This document shows, one piece after another, positions 46,061-56,294 of a DNA stretch of 64,000 bases (positions are counted from its first letter, which is position 1; every line of letters starts with the position of its first letter). Origin of the DNA: Winogradskyella sp. (GTDB lineage Bacteria; Bacteroidota; Bacteroidia; Flavobacteriales; Flavobacteriaceae); assembly GCF_028282165.1 (NCBI RefSeq), contig NZ_JANQIM010000003.1, forward strand, positions 1-64,000, read 5' to 3'. The translations under genes were made by a program, and so were the position numbers. The notes under the pieces were generated by a model. That model searched no databases. It was given only the letters and a program-made list of their open reading frames with translations, and was not told the origin of the DNA.

Positions 46061-47956
46061 TTAATTAATCTCCCATTTCTCTTGCCAAGCCTGATAAACG
46101 AGTATAAACCATAATTTCCTGTGTAATCCTCTTATATTCTTGTTATTTTCGAGTAAATCTTTATAAACCTTTATTTCATCAAAGTTAAAGACGGAAGATG
46201 TTTTTATTTTATCCTCGCTTAGGTAATAATCATAATATTCTTTTAACTCCTTACGCATCCATTGCCCTATAGGCACATCAAAGCCTCTCTTAGGTCTATT
46301 GAACTGGTATTGCGGCATATATTTTCTCAATATTTCTTTTAAAATCCACTTTTGATTTTTCCGGTAGATATTAAGTTTAGATGGTATTTGCTGAGCAATT
46401 TCAACTAATCTATGATCTAAAAAAGGCTCTCTGCTTTCTATGGAAGTACTCATAGTAGCCCTATCTACTTTTACCAAAATGTCTTCCAACAAATAATTCT
46501 CTATGTCTATTAGCTGCAGTTCTCTTACAAAATCGTCGGTATAGTTAATAAACTTAGATGTATCTTCTTTAGTCCAATTAATCTTTAAAAGAGGATTGAT
46601 TTCCATACTAGAAAATGGACCATTAATTGCATCGCTCATTTTTAGATATTGCTTAGACTCTAAGATATTTAAAACCACAATGAGCATTGATGCGGTTTTG
46701 TTATTTCTATATCCACTAATTAGACGCCTAAAGTATTTTGCTACTGTAGGCCTTAGTCTACCAGGCACTTTAAAGGCATGCTTTAAATACGAATTAACTA
46801 GTTTATAGGAAGGGTAACCAGCAAATAACTCATCGCCTCCATCAGCTGACAAAACTACTTTTAAATGATTTGAGGCAATGCGACTAAGCATAATCATTGG
46901 TAACGCTGAATTATCACCAAAAGGCTCATCATAAATATATACCAAATCAGGAAAAACATTATAGGCATCCTTAACTGAACAATACTCTTCTATGTGATTG
47001 GTATTAAAATACTGCGACACTTCCCTTGCATATTTAGCTTCATCATACTTTTTTTCATTAAACCCTATAGTAAAAGTGGTTAGTTCTCTATCCTTATTTT
47101 GTGACAGTATAGCTGTTAGTAAAGAGCTATCTACACCTCCACTTAAGAATACACCAACGGGTACATCAGAGACCATTCTATAGTTAAACGCAGATTTCAT
47201 TATTGGTTCTAGCGTTTCAATAATCTCTCCTATGGAATTGAATGATGACAGTGCCCTAACATCCTTTAATTGCCAAAATGGTCGTAGACTATTAGTCTTG
47301 CTTGATACATCATAAATAAGCCAATGACCAGGTTTTAACTTCTTAACATTCTTGTATATACTTTTATGAGGAGTAACGTAACCCGTCTGCAAGTAATTGG
47401 ATAAGGATTCTTGGTTGATCTCTTTATGAAATTGAGCATTTTTATGGAAACTTTTAAGTTCTGAAGCAAACATTAAAATATTATCATTTTCGTAATAATA
47501 AAGTGGCTTAACCCCTAAGCGATCCCTGCACAAAAAAAGTTTGTTTTTTGTTTTATCAAAAATTGCAAAAGCGAACATCCCAATGAAATGTTCTGCGCAT
47601 GATTCTCCCCAATGCCTAAATGCATTTAATATGACCTCTGTATCTGAAGACGATTTAAATGTATAACCTAAATTGAGTAGTTCTTGCCTTACTTCTTTAT
47701 AATTATATATTTCCCCATTAAAAACAATGTTCAGATCTTTAGATTCATCAGTCATGGGTTGATGCCCAGATGAAGATAAATCTATTATGGATAATCTTCT
47801 ATGCCCTAAACCTACAACTGCATTATCAGTATTTGCAATCATATAACCTTCATCATCTGGACCTCTATGGGAAATCACGTCGGTCATATCCTTAAGGGTT
47901 TTCTGAGGATCCAATATACTATTATTAAAACTACAAAATCCAGTTATTCCGCACAT
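46061..47956 (-). CDS. asnB: Glutamine-hydrolysing asparagine synthase-like amidotransferase
   Basis: MCGITGFCSFNNS, ISHRGPDDEGY, VFNGEIYNYKEVRQEL, VPVGVFLSGGVDSSLLTAIL, VDRATMSTSIESREPFLDHRLVE. Confidence 0.94.
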   Translation of the reverse strand: MCGITGFCSFNNSILDPQKTLKDMTDVISHRGPDDEGYMIANTDNAVVGLGHRRLSIIDLSSSGHQPMTDESKDLNIVFNGEIYNYKEVRQELLNLGYTFKSSSDTEVILNAFRHWGESCAEHFIGMFAFAIFDKTKNKLFLCRDRLGVKPLYYYENDNILMFASELKSFHKNAQFHKEINQESLSNYLQTGYVTPHKSIYKNVKKLKPGHWLIYDVSSKTNSLRPFWQLKDVRALSSFNSIGEIIETLEPIMKSAFNYRMVSDVPVGVFLSGGVDSSLLTAILSQNKDRELTTFTIGFNEKKYDEAKYAREVSQYFNTNHIEEYCSVKDAYNVFPDLVYIYDEPFGDNSALPMIMLSRIASNHLKVVLSADGGDELFAGYPSYKLVNSYLKHAFKVPGRLRPTVAKYFRRLISGYRNNKTASMLIVVLNILESKQYLKMSDAINGPFSSMEINPLLKINWTKEDTSKFINYTDDFVRELQLIDIENYLLEDILVKVDRATMSTSIESREPFLDHRLVEIAQQIPSKLNIYRKNQKWILKEILRKYMPQYQFNRPKRGFDVPIGQWMRKELKEYYDYYLSEDKIKTSSVFNFDEIKVYKDLLENNKNIRGLHRKLWFILVYQAWQEKWEIN

Positions 47957-47959
47957 TAT

Positions 47960-49111
47960 TCAATTTCGGTTTAATGCTAATTCACAAGATTTATAAACAC
48001 TCAAAGCAGCAGATTCTGGAGTATATCCATCTAATAACTGAAGGGATTTTTTTCCCATATTAGCAAAACTATGTCTCGCGTTATAACTTTGTTGTAACGT
48101 ATCGAGAAAATCCTTAGCATTTAACGGATCCATAACCCAGCCATTTTCTTTGGTAACTAACTCTGGATAACACCCATTGTATATAGATGTAATAATCGGT
48201 AAAGAACTAGCCATAGCTTCAGAAACAACCAAAGACCAATTGTCTTCTAAGGTCGGTAATATAAATATGTCTGCTTTAAGATAATATTTTGGAACCTCAT
48301 CATATTTAACTTCACCTTTAAACAAAATACTATTTTCATTCAATGTTTCCTTTTTAACATAATCCTCTAATTCACCGCCACCTATTATAGTTAATCTCGC
48401 ATTTACATTAGAATCTTGAACAAACTTCTTCCATGCGTCTATGAGTTGAACTATTCCTTTTAGCTCTATCAATCTGCCAACAAAAAGATAATCAATAACT
48501 TCCAATTCATCAACCTCTTCATTTTCATTTTCTTTATACCCTTCGGCCAAAAGATTTTTGTTAAATGCTTTTACGTCAGCTACCATAAAACCTTCTGTTA
48601 AAGGACCATCAAAACCTAGATAACGGACATATTCTTGACATAAAGACCCTGAACAACAGACAACATCAATCCATCTTAGAGCCAACTTACGATACAATGT
48701 TCTTATCTTCTGAGCATTTCGCTCCGTATGCATAGTTCTTTCGTAGCACATTACATGAGGTATTCCTTTTGTTGCCCTTAAAAAAAGTGTAGAATAAGAC
48801 CATTGAAAAAAACCATCACTCACCAATACATCTGGCTTTAAACTTTTTACCGTCTTGATTAATCCTGGCTGATACGGAATTCTAAAGCCTTTGTTTGCAA
48901 AACCATCAAACTCGGATTTACCAAAATACTTCTCGCCAGTCATTGGAATTACCCTATCGCCTAAAGCATTTTTTACTTTTTCATTAATCTTTTCTGAATT
49001 TGCGTCGGCACTGTAAACCAAATAAAAGTCCACCCCTTCAATTTTACTTAAAGCTTCAAAAACAGGTATTCTATAATCCGAAAACCAAAGGGTACTCCAA
49101 ACAATTCTCAT
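47960..49111 (-). CDS. Family 4-like glycosyltransferase
   Basis: DYLFVGRLIELKGIVQLIDAWKKF, ILPTLEDNWSLVVSEAMASSLPIITSIYNGC. Confidence 0.88.
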   Translation of the reverse strand: MRIVWSTLWFSDYRIPVFEALSKIEGVDFYLVYSADANSEKINEKVKNALGDRVIPMTGEKYFGKSEFDGFANKGFRIPYQPGLIKTVKSLKPDVLVSDGFFQWSYSTLFLRATKGIPHVMCYERTMHTERNAQKIRTLYRKLALRWIDVVCCSGSLCQEYVRYLGFDGPLTEGFMVADVKAFNKNLLAEGYKENENEEVDELEVIDYLFVGRLIELKGIVQLIDAWKKFVQDSNVNARLTIIGGGELEDYVKKETLNENSILFKGEVKYDEVPKYYLKADIFILPTLEDNWSLVVSEAMASSLPIITSIYNGCYPELVTKENGWVMDPLNAKDFLDTLQQSYNARHSFANMGKKSLQLLDGYTPESAALSVYKSCELALNRN

Positions 49112-49115
49112 TTTT

Positions 49116-50111
49116 TTATTTTAAGTTTAGTATTTGTTGTCTAGAAATCTGAAAATATCTTAATAAAGCCGCAAAAATAGTGAATGGCACTATACCTAAT
49201 CTCGCAAAAGCTCCATAAATTGAACTCAATTTGCTTTTAGGGAAATTATCTATTTTATTTAAGATTAAATGTCTTGCCTTTTTGTAATTACCTGCCATAA
49301 TATGGTTATATGTAAAATTGTAAGACACCCAGCCAACAACCTTATTAAAATCAAGCTTCTCAGCATCATTTAAATTGGCTAGCGACCTTTTTTCGAATTC
49401 TTCAATCCCTGGTGTGTTATTCCAACGGATTAAGTTTTTGGACAGCCAACCCCTATCTTTTGTAACTTGGCCACCATCACTGACAAATAAAATCTTAGGT
49501 ATAAATCCCCATTTTCCTAAGGTTCCCAGATAAGACCAATATTCAAGATCTTGACTTACCCTAAAACTTGTCAACTGTCCACCTGCATTTTTTACAACTT
49601 CGGTTTTAAAAACCACACTCCCAGTACAGATGTGTTTATGAACATACCAAAACCCAAAAAAATTCTCTAACACAAAAGGTGAAGTATCATGATTGGCTTG
49701 GGATAAGTAGTTAGGTAATACTACATCCTTCTTCCCTGGAATTTTATGTATCTGACCAACATTAACTGCAATAATTGATGTCTTAAGTTCTAAATAAGAA
49801 ATGGTTGTACTCAAAAATTCTGGCAACCAATAATCATCGGCATCCAAAAAAGCCAAAAACTTACCTGTTGCATTCTTAATTCCTATGTTTCGCGCTGCTG
49901 CTGGCCCTTTATTAGCTTGTTCATATATTTTTATATTTTTTGGGTATTCCCTTAAAATTTTAAGTGAACTGTCTGTTGAACCATCATCAATAGCTAAGAC
50001 TTCTATTTCACCATCAAAATCTTGGCTAAATATAGAATCTAAGCACCTTTTGAGTAGCTTCTCTGCGTTATAAACTGGTGTAACAACAGACACTTTAATT
50101 TTAGTATTCAT
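49116..50111 (-). CDS. Family 2 glycosyltransferase
   Basis: Likely start MNTKIKVSVVTPVYNAEKLLKRCLDSIFSQ; VLAIDDGSTDSSLKIL; FLAFLDADDYW. Track start is 50165. Confidence 0.92.
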   Translation of the reverse strand: MNTKIKVSVVTPVYNAEKLLKRCLDSIFSQDFDGEIEVLAIDDGSTDSSLKILREYPKNIKIYEQANKGPAAARNIGIKNATGKFLAFLDADDYWLPEFLSTTISYLELKTSIIAVNVGQIHKIPGKKDVVLPNYLSQANHDTSPFVLENFFGFWYVHKHICTGSVVFKTEVVKNAGGQLTSFRVSQDLEYWSYLGTLGKWGFIPKILFVSDGGQVTKDRGWLSKNLIRWNNTPGIEEFEKRSLANLNDAEKLDFNKVVGWVSYNFTYNHIMAGNYKKARHLILNKIDNFPKSKLSSIYGAFARLGIVPFTIFAALLRYFQISRQQILNLK

Positions 50112-51304
50112 TGTTTTATTGATGCTAGAATTAATTCTTTTTCTTTTTGAGCTCTTTCTTGCCAAGTTAAAAATGTTGATTGCGCCCTAAGTCTTATTTT
50201 CGATTTCATATCGCCACTCTTTTGTTCATCCTGTAAAACTTCAATGATTCTACTTGCTGCATTACTGACGAAATTTTTATCTTTCTTTATAGAAATTCCG
50301 GTCACACCGTCTTCAACCAGAAAACTTGTAGTGCCGTCGTCAAGGGTAAATATAAGAGCGCCCCTTAACGAAGCTTCTATTAAAACGTTGCCGAGATTAG
50401 ATAAATCGTACAAAGAAAAAACAATAGATGCGTTTTGCGTTAAGCTTCTTAAGCTTTTCGCATCTACTGCATCCATAAAAATTATGTTATCTGTAAGATT
50501 GTATTGTTTGGACTTTTGTTCTAAGGTATTTAAATATTCTTTATTGTATTGATGTCCGCAGAAAACCAACTTTATCGCTTTAGCATATTTTTTATTTATT
50601 TCATTTAAAATATCTATTGCTAAATCTTGACGTTTCCAAGGGTCATATCTCGCAGGATATAAAAAAATTGTGTCCGATTCCTTTATTCCATAAGATTTTA
50701 ATAGTTCGCTATAATTAGTATTAGCTTCAATTTTCTCGTTTTTCTCAACACCATTTAACCAAAAGTTGAATGTATACAACTTCTTTAAAACACATAATTT
50801 TTGGTATACCAAATCCCCTTTCGTCCCATCGTTAGTAATTAGCATAAACTTTTTTGGAATGTTATAGGTAACAGTAGCCAGCAAATTCCTCATTGCAAAA
50901 CGCAAATAACTATCATTTAAATGTCTCGCCAAGAACGTACCATAATAGCGTATTCCAAAAGGTGTTTTAGTCAGTATACAAGCTATGTTACCCCATCCAC
51001 CGGCTTCTCCCTGTCCATACACAAAATCATATTTGCCAGATGTTATGATCTTGCGTAATGCAAATATCTTAAGAAAAGACTTATTATTTACCCAAAAGAA
51101 ATTTGATCGTTTTAACCAATCTACGTTAATATTCAAATCCCTTTTGTCTTTACCAATTACTACAAAATCTATGTCAAGTTCCTCACTTTCTAAAAAATAC
51201 TTTAATGGCTTCATAAACGATGGCATACCAGTAATCTCGGTTTTTCCATTTACGATAAAATCCTCAAAACCACTCCACAGTTCAGTTACATATAAAATCT
51301 TCAT
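50108..51304 (-). CDS. Family 4-like glycosyltransferase
   Basis: FLYPARYDPWKRQDLAIDIL, IVFSLYDLSNLGNVLIEASLRGALIFTLDDG. Confidence 0.8.
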   Translation of the reverse strand: MKILYVTELWSGFEDFIVNGKTEITGMPSFMKPLKYFLESEELDIDFVVIGKDKRDLNINVDWLKRSNFFWVNNKSFLKIFALRKIITSGKYDFVYGQGEAGGWGNIACILTKTPFGIRYYGTFLARHLNDSYLRFAMRNLLATVTYNIPKKFMLITNDGTKGDLVYQKLCVLKKLYTFNFWLNGVEKNEKIEANTNYSELLKSYGIKESDTIFLYPARYDPWKRQDLAIDILNEINKKYAKAIKLVFCGHQYNKEYLNTLEQKSKQYNLTDNIIFMDAVDAKSLRSLTQNASIVFSLYDLSNLGNVLIEASLRGALIFTLDDGTTSFLVEDGVTGISIKKDKNFVSNAASRIIEVLQDEQKSGDMKSKIRLRAQSTFLTWQERAQKEKELILASIKQ

Positions 51305-51305
51305 T

Positions 51306-52748
51306 CTATTTTATGATTTTTATTAGTTTCTTGCCCACATCATTAAACCTTATTAGGTAGAAATAATAGCCTAACGACGCTATAATTATAAAGATGAATA
51401 AAATGATTTCCTTTTCAATAAGAACCCTAAGAAGTATTATCGGACCAATAAATAAAAGTGCATATAGGAATTGACGCTTCAAATCTTTAAATACTGCATA
51501 GAATTTTTCGTTGGATATCTTAAAAAGTAAGAATATCATATAAACATAAAGAAGCAAGCCTAATATGGAAAATGACAGTAATACAATCCTATAGTTTAAT
51601 TGAAATGTTTGAAACATAACATATAATAGCGATAACCTAGAAAGCATTGCTATGGTGCTAAACCTAAGTAGTAATTTTTGCTTACCATGTACAAGAAACA
51701 AGGTACTTAAGGTAGATCCCAAAAACCTAACAAAAACCCATGGCATTAAAATTTGAGCGATTACGCCAGCTTCAAGCCACTCTGACCCTAGCACTATAGG
51801 CATTAATATATCTCCAGCAATTAATACCAATAAAGCAGGAAACAAGCCAGCGACAAAAAGAACTAAAAACGTTTGCCTAAACAACGTATTGAGATCTTTT
51901 TCTTGATTAAAATACTCTACTGCCTTTTGGTAAAATACTTGCGAAACGGCTCCTCCTATAAAAATTAAGGGCAACTGTATTAACTTAAGCCCTTGAGAAT
52001 AATAACCAACCACTGAAGCTGTAGTAAAAAATGCTAAAATTACTGGTATTAATTGCGTTGAAAGCGTATTGAAAAAGGTAGACCAAACATCATAAAGTGG
52101 AAACTTTTTGTTTTCTAGCAATAACCTTTTTATTTCAAGCAAGTTGATCTTGAAAAACTCCTTTATCAACTTAACTCTGGTCATTTTAGTGACTGCCATT
52201 AAGAACTCACCCAATAAGTGAACTACAATGAGAGTAAAAGGATTATTATAACCAATGTAGCCAAACAATATCGAATTTACTCTATTAAATATAGATCCTC
52301 CTATATTAATTACAGAATTTGACTTAAACTTAGCGAGCTTGTTTAATAACAAGTGAAATACTTCATTGCTCTTAATTACAATTATTAAAACTGGTATAGC
52401 AAATAATAAATAAGTTCTATCTTCAAAAATCTTGTAAACAAATGTTGAGTCGGTTATAAAATAAGAAATAAAAAAAATCAGAGCTGAGAGCACTAACGCA
52501 AAAAACAAGGAAATCTTTGCTAAATTTATGGAGTCTTCGAATTTTTCTGGTAGCATAATGGCTTGCTCATACCTTAAAGAAGCAACACCAATAAAAATAT
52601 AAGATATTGAAATAGCCGTTGTGTAAAACCCTAAATCGGCCGGTGAGTAGATACGGGTTAAAATGGGTACAGTAATAATTGAAATTAACTGTACTAAAAC
52701 CGTTGAACTCCCTATTATTCCAACATTCTTAAAGAAGCTTTTATCCAT
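51306..52748 (-). CDS. Wzx-like polysaccharide flippase
   Basis: 12+ hydrophobic segments; ISIITVPILTRIYSPADLGFYTTAISI typical of MATE/Wzx-type flippases. Confidence 0.88.
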   Translation of the reverse strand: MDKSFFKNVGIIGSSTVLVQLISIITVPILTRIYSPADLGFYTTAISISYIFIGVASLRYEQAIMLPEKFEDSINLAKISLFFALVLSALIFFISYFITDSTFVYKIFEDRTYLLFAIPVLIIVIKSNEVFHLLLNKLAKFKSNSVINIGGSIFNRVNSILFGYIGYNNPFTLIVVHLLGEFLMAVTKMTRVKLIKEFFKINLLEIKRLLLENKKFPLYDVWSTFFNTLSTQLIPVILAFFTTASVVGYYSQGLKLIQLPLIFIGGAVSQVFYQKAVEYFNQEKDLNTLFRQTFLVLFVAGLFPALLVLIAGDILMPIVLGSEWLEAGVIAQILMPWVFVRFLGSTLSTLFLVHGKQKLLLRFSTIAMLSRLSLLYVMFQTFQLNYRIVLLSFSILGLLLYVYMIFLLFKISNEKFYAVFKDLKRQFLYALLFIGPIILLRVLIEKEIILFIFIIIASLGYYFYLIRFNDVGKKLIKIIK

Positions 52749-53841
52749 TAAGCATAAGTTCGAGCATTAAGCTGGCACTGTCGCCATTGCCAAAATGCTT
52801 GTTTTCAAAAGATAATTTGGTTGAAGCTTTAACGGCAGCATCTAATAAATCCTTATCGCTACCAACTAAAAAATTACAACCGCTATTAACTGTTTCTACC
52901 CACTCCGTTTGATCTCTTAATGTAATACATTTTCTTTTTGCAAAATAAGCTTCCTTTTGTAGTCCACCAGAGTCCGTTACTATAAAATCACACATTTTCA
53001 TTAAAACCAGCATATCAAAATACCCAACTGGTTTTATTACGTTTATATTCTCGGAGAACTGCAAACCAAATTTATTCATTTGTTTGATTGTTCTAGGATG
53101 CGCCGGATAGATGGCCTTACAATCCAATGCGTTCAGGGCATCAAGTATTTGTGTTAGCCGTTCTTTGCTATCGGTATTTTCTGCTCTATGAATTGTGAGC
53201 AGAAAGAACTTTTCATTTGTATTAACTGTTTTTATGTTGTTTTCTGACAACAATTTCTCAAAAAGCTCTATATAGTTTGATTCTATTTTTTTATTGTAAT
53301 AAACAAAAGCATCAAACATAATATCACCAACATTATGAACGCCGTTGGTGAGACCTTCCTTAAGCAAATTCCTAACAGCCGTATCAGTAGGACAAAATAA
53401 AAAATCACTTAGATGGTCTGAACATATTCGATTTTGTTCTTCGGGCATTGCTTTCCAAAAACTACGCAACCCAGCCTCAACATGAATCAATTTAATATGG
53501 AGCTTACTCGCTGCCAATGCCGCAGCCAAGGTAGAGTTGGTATCGCCATATATTAAAACAAAATCCGGTTTTTCGTTAATTAAAACCTCCTCTATTTTTA
53601 TTAGCATTTCACCAGTCATTTTTCCATGAGTCCCAGACCCTATATTTAAATTATAGTCTGGTTTGGGAATCTCCATCTCTTCAAAAAAGACATCAGACAT
53701 ACCATAATCATAATGTTGACCTGTATGAACAAGAACTTCAGAAAATTTGTCATTCCATTTATCTGAGCGAATCAATCTACTTAGAACTGCTGCTTTTACA
53801 AATTGAGGTCTCGCACCTACGACCGTAATAATTTTTTTCAT
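52741..53841 (-). CDS. wecB: UDP-GlcNAc 2-epimerase family (WecB/WbpI-like)
   Basis: VVGARPQFVKAAVLSR, LVHTGQHYDYGMSDVFF, LIYGDTNSTLAAALAA, HVEAGLRSF, VTDSGGLQKEAYF. Confidence 0.93.
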   Translation of the reverse strand: MKKIITVVGARPQFVKAAVLSRLIRSDKWNDKFSEVLVHTGQHYDYGMSDVFFEEMEIPKPDYNLNIGSGTHGKMTGEMLIKIEEVLINEKPDFVLIYGDTNSTLAAALAASKLHIKLIHVEAGLRSFWKAMPEEQNRICSDHLSDFLFCPTDTAVRNLLKEGLTNGVHNVGDIMFDAFVYYNKKIESNYIELFEKLLSENNIKTVNTNEKFFLLTIHRAENTDSKERLTQILDALNALDCKAIYPAHPRTIKQMNKFGLQFSENINVIKPVGYFDMLVLMKMCDFIVTDSGGLQKEAYFAKRKCITLRDQTEWVETVNSGCNFLVGSDKDLLDAAVKASTKLSFENKHFGNGDSASLMLELMLNG

Positions 53842-53842
53842 A

Positions 53843-54412
53843 CTATTCTTTTACTACAGTACCTTTTAATAAAGTATATTTTTCATTAGTTTCTGGACAG
53901 TAAGCGATACCATCTTTAAAATTTAGCTTATGCCCGCTAATACTTACCCAACCTATCTGTCTCGATGGATTACCTACCACTAGTGCAAAATCCGGAATAT
54001 CTTTGATAACAACAGCCCCTGCTCCTATAAAAGCATATTGGCCAATGGTATTTCCACACACGATAGTTGCATTAGCGCCAATTGAGCAACCTTTTTTTAA
54101 AAGCGTATCCTTAAACTCATCCCGTCTCACGATAAAACTTCTAGGATTTATAACATTGGTAAAGACCATTGATGGGCCCAAAAAAACATCATCTTCAATT
54201 GTTACCCCTTTGTAAATAGATATATTATTTTGAACTTTAACACCATTGCCGATAGTCACTGAAGGACCGACTACACAGTTTTGACCGAAAGAACAGTTTT
54301 CACCAATGATGGTTTCTTTCATAATATGTGAAAAATGCCATATTTTGGTACCATTCCCAATACTAACATTGTCATCTACATAACTTGATTTGTGTACAAA
54401 AAAATCGCTCAT
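53843..54412 (-). CDS. WbpD-like N-acetyltransferase (left-handed beta-helix)
   Basis: Hexapeptide repeats [97 protein letters not shown]. Confidence 0.9.
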   Translation of the reverse strand: MSDFFVHKSSYVDDNVSIGNGTKIWHFSHIMKETIIGENCSFGQNCVVGPSVTIGNGVKVQNNISIYKGVTIEDDVFLGPSMVFTNVINPRSFIVRRDEFKDTLLKKGCSIGANATIVCGNTIGQYAFIGAGAVVIKDIPDFALVVGNPSRQIGWVSISGHKLNFKDGIAYCPETNEKYTLLKGTVVKE

Positions 54413-55368
54413 TGTTTAATTTTTTTACAAAATGGATGATACTCACCAACTAAGCCTACGGGCTGTAAATTTCTAATTTTTGAGACTATGTCAATGGAGT
54501 TATAAGCATCATCAATACCAAACCCATTACCGGCTAAAATTTGTTCATAGCTACGCGTATGTAACTCGGTAAACCCACCGCTAAATTCAATGGCCTCACC
54601 GTCTACAGTAATTGATCTAAAAGTTGTGAGCCCTCTATTCTTAACATCTTCTGGTATATAGTCATAACTTACTGATAAAAACCATCTAACATTTGCATTT
54701 TTTAATTTTAAGTAACCTGCGTTGGCGTCTGCAGTCTTAAGGTGGACTTTATTTTCTTCTACATCACCAAAAATCCAACACAACATATCAAAAAAATGAA
54801 CCCCAATATTGGAGGCTATACCTCCAGATTTGGATTCATTGCCTTTCCAAGACACAAAATACCACTTCCCTCTAGAGGTTAAATAAGTTAAATCGATATC
54901 ATAAACCTTATCGGGATTTTCTTTAAGCTCTTTAGATATCCTCCTTTTTAAATCGATGATAGAAGTATGCAAGCGTAGTTGAAGAATATTATTTATCTTT
55001 TGACCCGTTTCTTGCTCAATTAGTTTTAACTGGTCAATATTCCATGGGTTAAGCACTAATGGCTTTTCGCAGATAGCATCAGCACCATTTTTTAATGCAA
55101 ATCGAATATGTGAGTCATGTAAATAATTTGGTGAACATATAGATACGTACTCTATTTTATTACCACTATCGCGATGCCATTTATCTACAAAACGATCAAA
55201 TCTTTCGAATTCAGTAAAAAAACTGGCTTCAGGAAAATGGCTATCCATAATACCTATACCGTCATATGGGTCTAAGGCGGCTATTAGACGGTTGCCCGTA
55301 TCTCTGATCGCTTTCATGTGTCTTGGGGCTATATAACCAGAAGCACCAATTAAGGCAAAATTCTTCAT
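54409..55368 (-). CDS. Gfo/Idh/MocA oxidoreductase (WbpB-like)
   Basis: [70 protein letters not shown]. Confidence 0.9.
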   Translation of the reverse strand: MKNFALIGASGYIAPRHMKAIRDTGNRLIAALDPYDGIGIMDSHFPEASFFTEFERFDRFVDKWHRDSGNKIEYVSICSPNYLHDSHIRFALKNGADAICEKPLVLNPWNIDQLKLIEQETGQKINNILQLRLHTSIIDLKRRISKELKENPDKVYDIDLTYLTSRGKWYFVSWKGNESKSGGIASNIGVHFFDMLCWIFGDVEENKVHLKTADANAGYLKLKNANVRWFLSVSYDYIPEDVKNRGLTTFRSITVDGEAIEFSGGFTELHTRSYEQILAGNGFGIDDAYNSIDIVSKIRNLQPVGLVGEYHPFCKKIKQ

Positions 55369-55747
55369 ATTTTAATATTTTTCGCTAGGACTGAATATAT
55401 TTTAATTTCATTTTATAATTATTCAAAAAAGAAACTCAAAATTCGTTATCAATTATCTGTAAAACACGGTAAGTAGGACTGCTATATTAAAAACTTTAAA
55501 AGAGTATAATATTTAGAAACACTTTGTACGCCATAAGGAAATTTAAGCATAAACAATAATTTTCAACTTTATAGTTATTGATTTAAATACTAATGATCCA
55601 ACATAAAATTTTAGACCTAAAAGTACTTTAATATTAGACTATGCAAATCTAAAATAATTAGGCAATCTGAAAGGATTAAATCATTTTTATTGTATGCTAT
55701 TTTTCAACATAAAAAAAAGAGTAGGAAATCAACTACTATTTTTGTTA

Positions 55748-55756
55748 TATTTGTAG
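55748..55756 (+). promoter_or_regulatory. Possible Bacteroidetes -7 box (TATATTTG) in the 55.4-56.3 kb intergenic region
   Basis: ttgttatatttgtag; TAnnTTTG match; no clear downstream conserved gene until 56295. Confidence 0.35.
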
Positions 55757-56294
55757 AAATCAATCTTTTAATAATCAAATTCGCTCATTTAAGTTTTTGT
55801 AGTTACCGATTATGAAAAACAGACGAAAGTCTATAAATCACACTATAAACTTCAGCAATAGCTTAAAATCTATTGCCACCCCTTTCACCCCCTTATTTTC
55901 AGATTTTTACACACCTTATATCCTAGTTATCAAAAATCAGGGATGTAAGGAATCTTGCTATATATTAACAAAACAATTAAAAATCCCTCATGAAACCAGA
56001 AACTTAGAACAATTACATGACTAGACATTCATTAATTCTTGTGACTATTTCTTAATGTATGTGTCTTATACAACAGTTAACCCTTAAATAATAACATTGG
56101 AGATCCCTAAATTTTATGTGCTCCCTGACTTAACTGCACGTTAAAACCCCATAAAAATCCATTTTCAGTGTTGCATCTGCAGAATTAACAAATTCTAGCG
56201 GAAGTTCTTTGTGTGGTCATATCTGACCGTAAAAAGAGTAACCTTCAAACTATTCTGTTAATCCTGCTCAATTATTAAAATTCGAATAATAGCA

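Noticed and set aside
55812-56024. 70-aa ORF in the 55.4-56.3 kb gap
   Set aside because: No conserved motif, RBS or signal peptide recognised; likely chance ORF.
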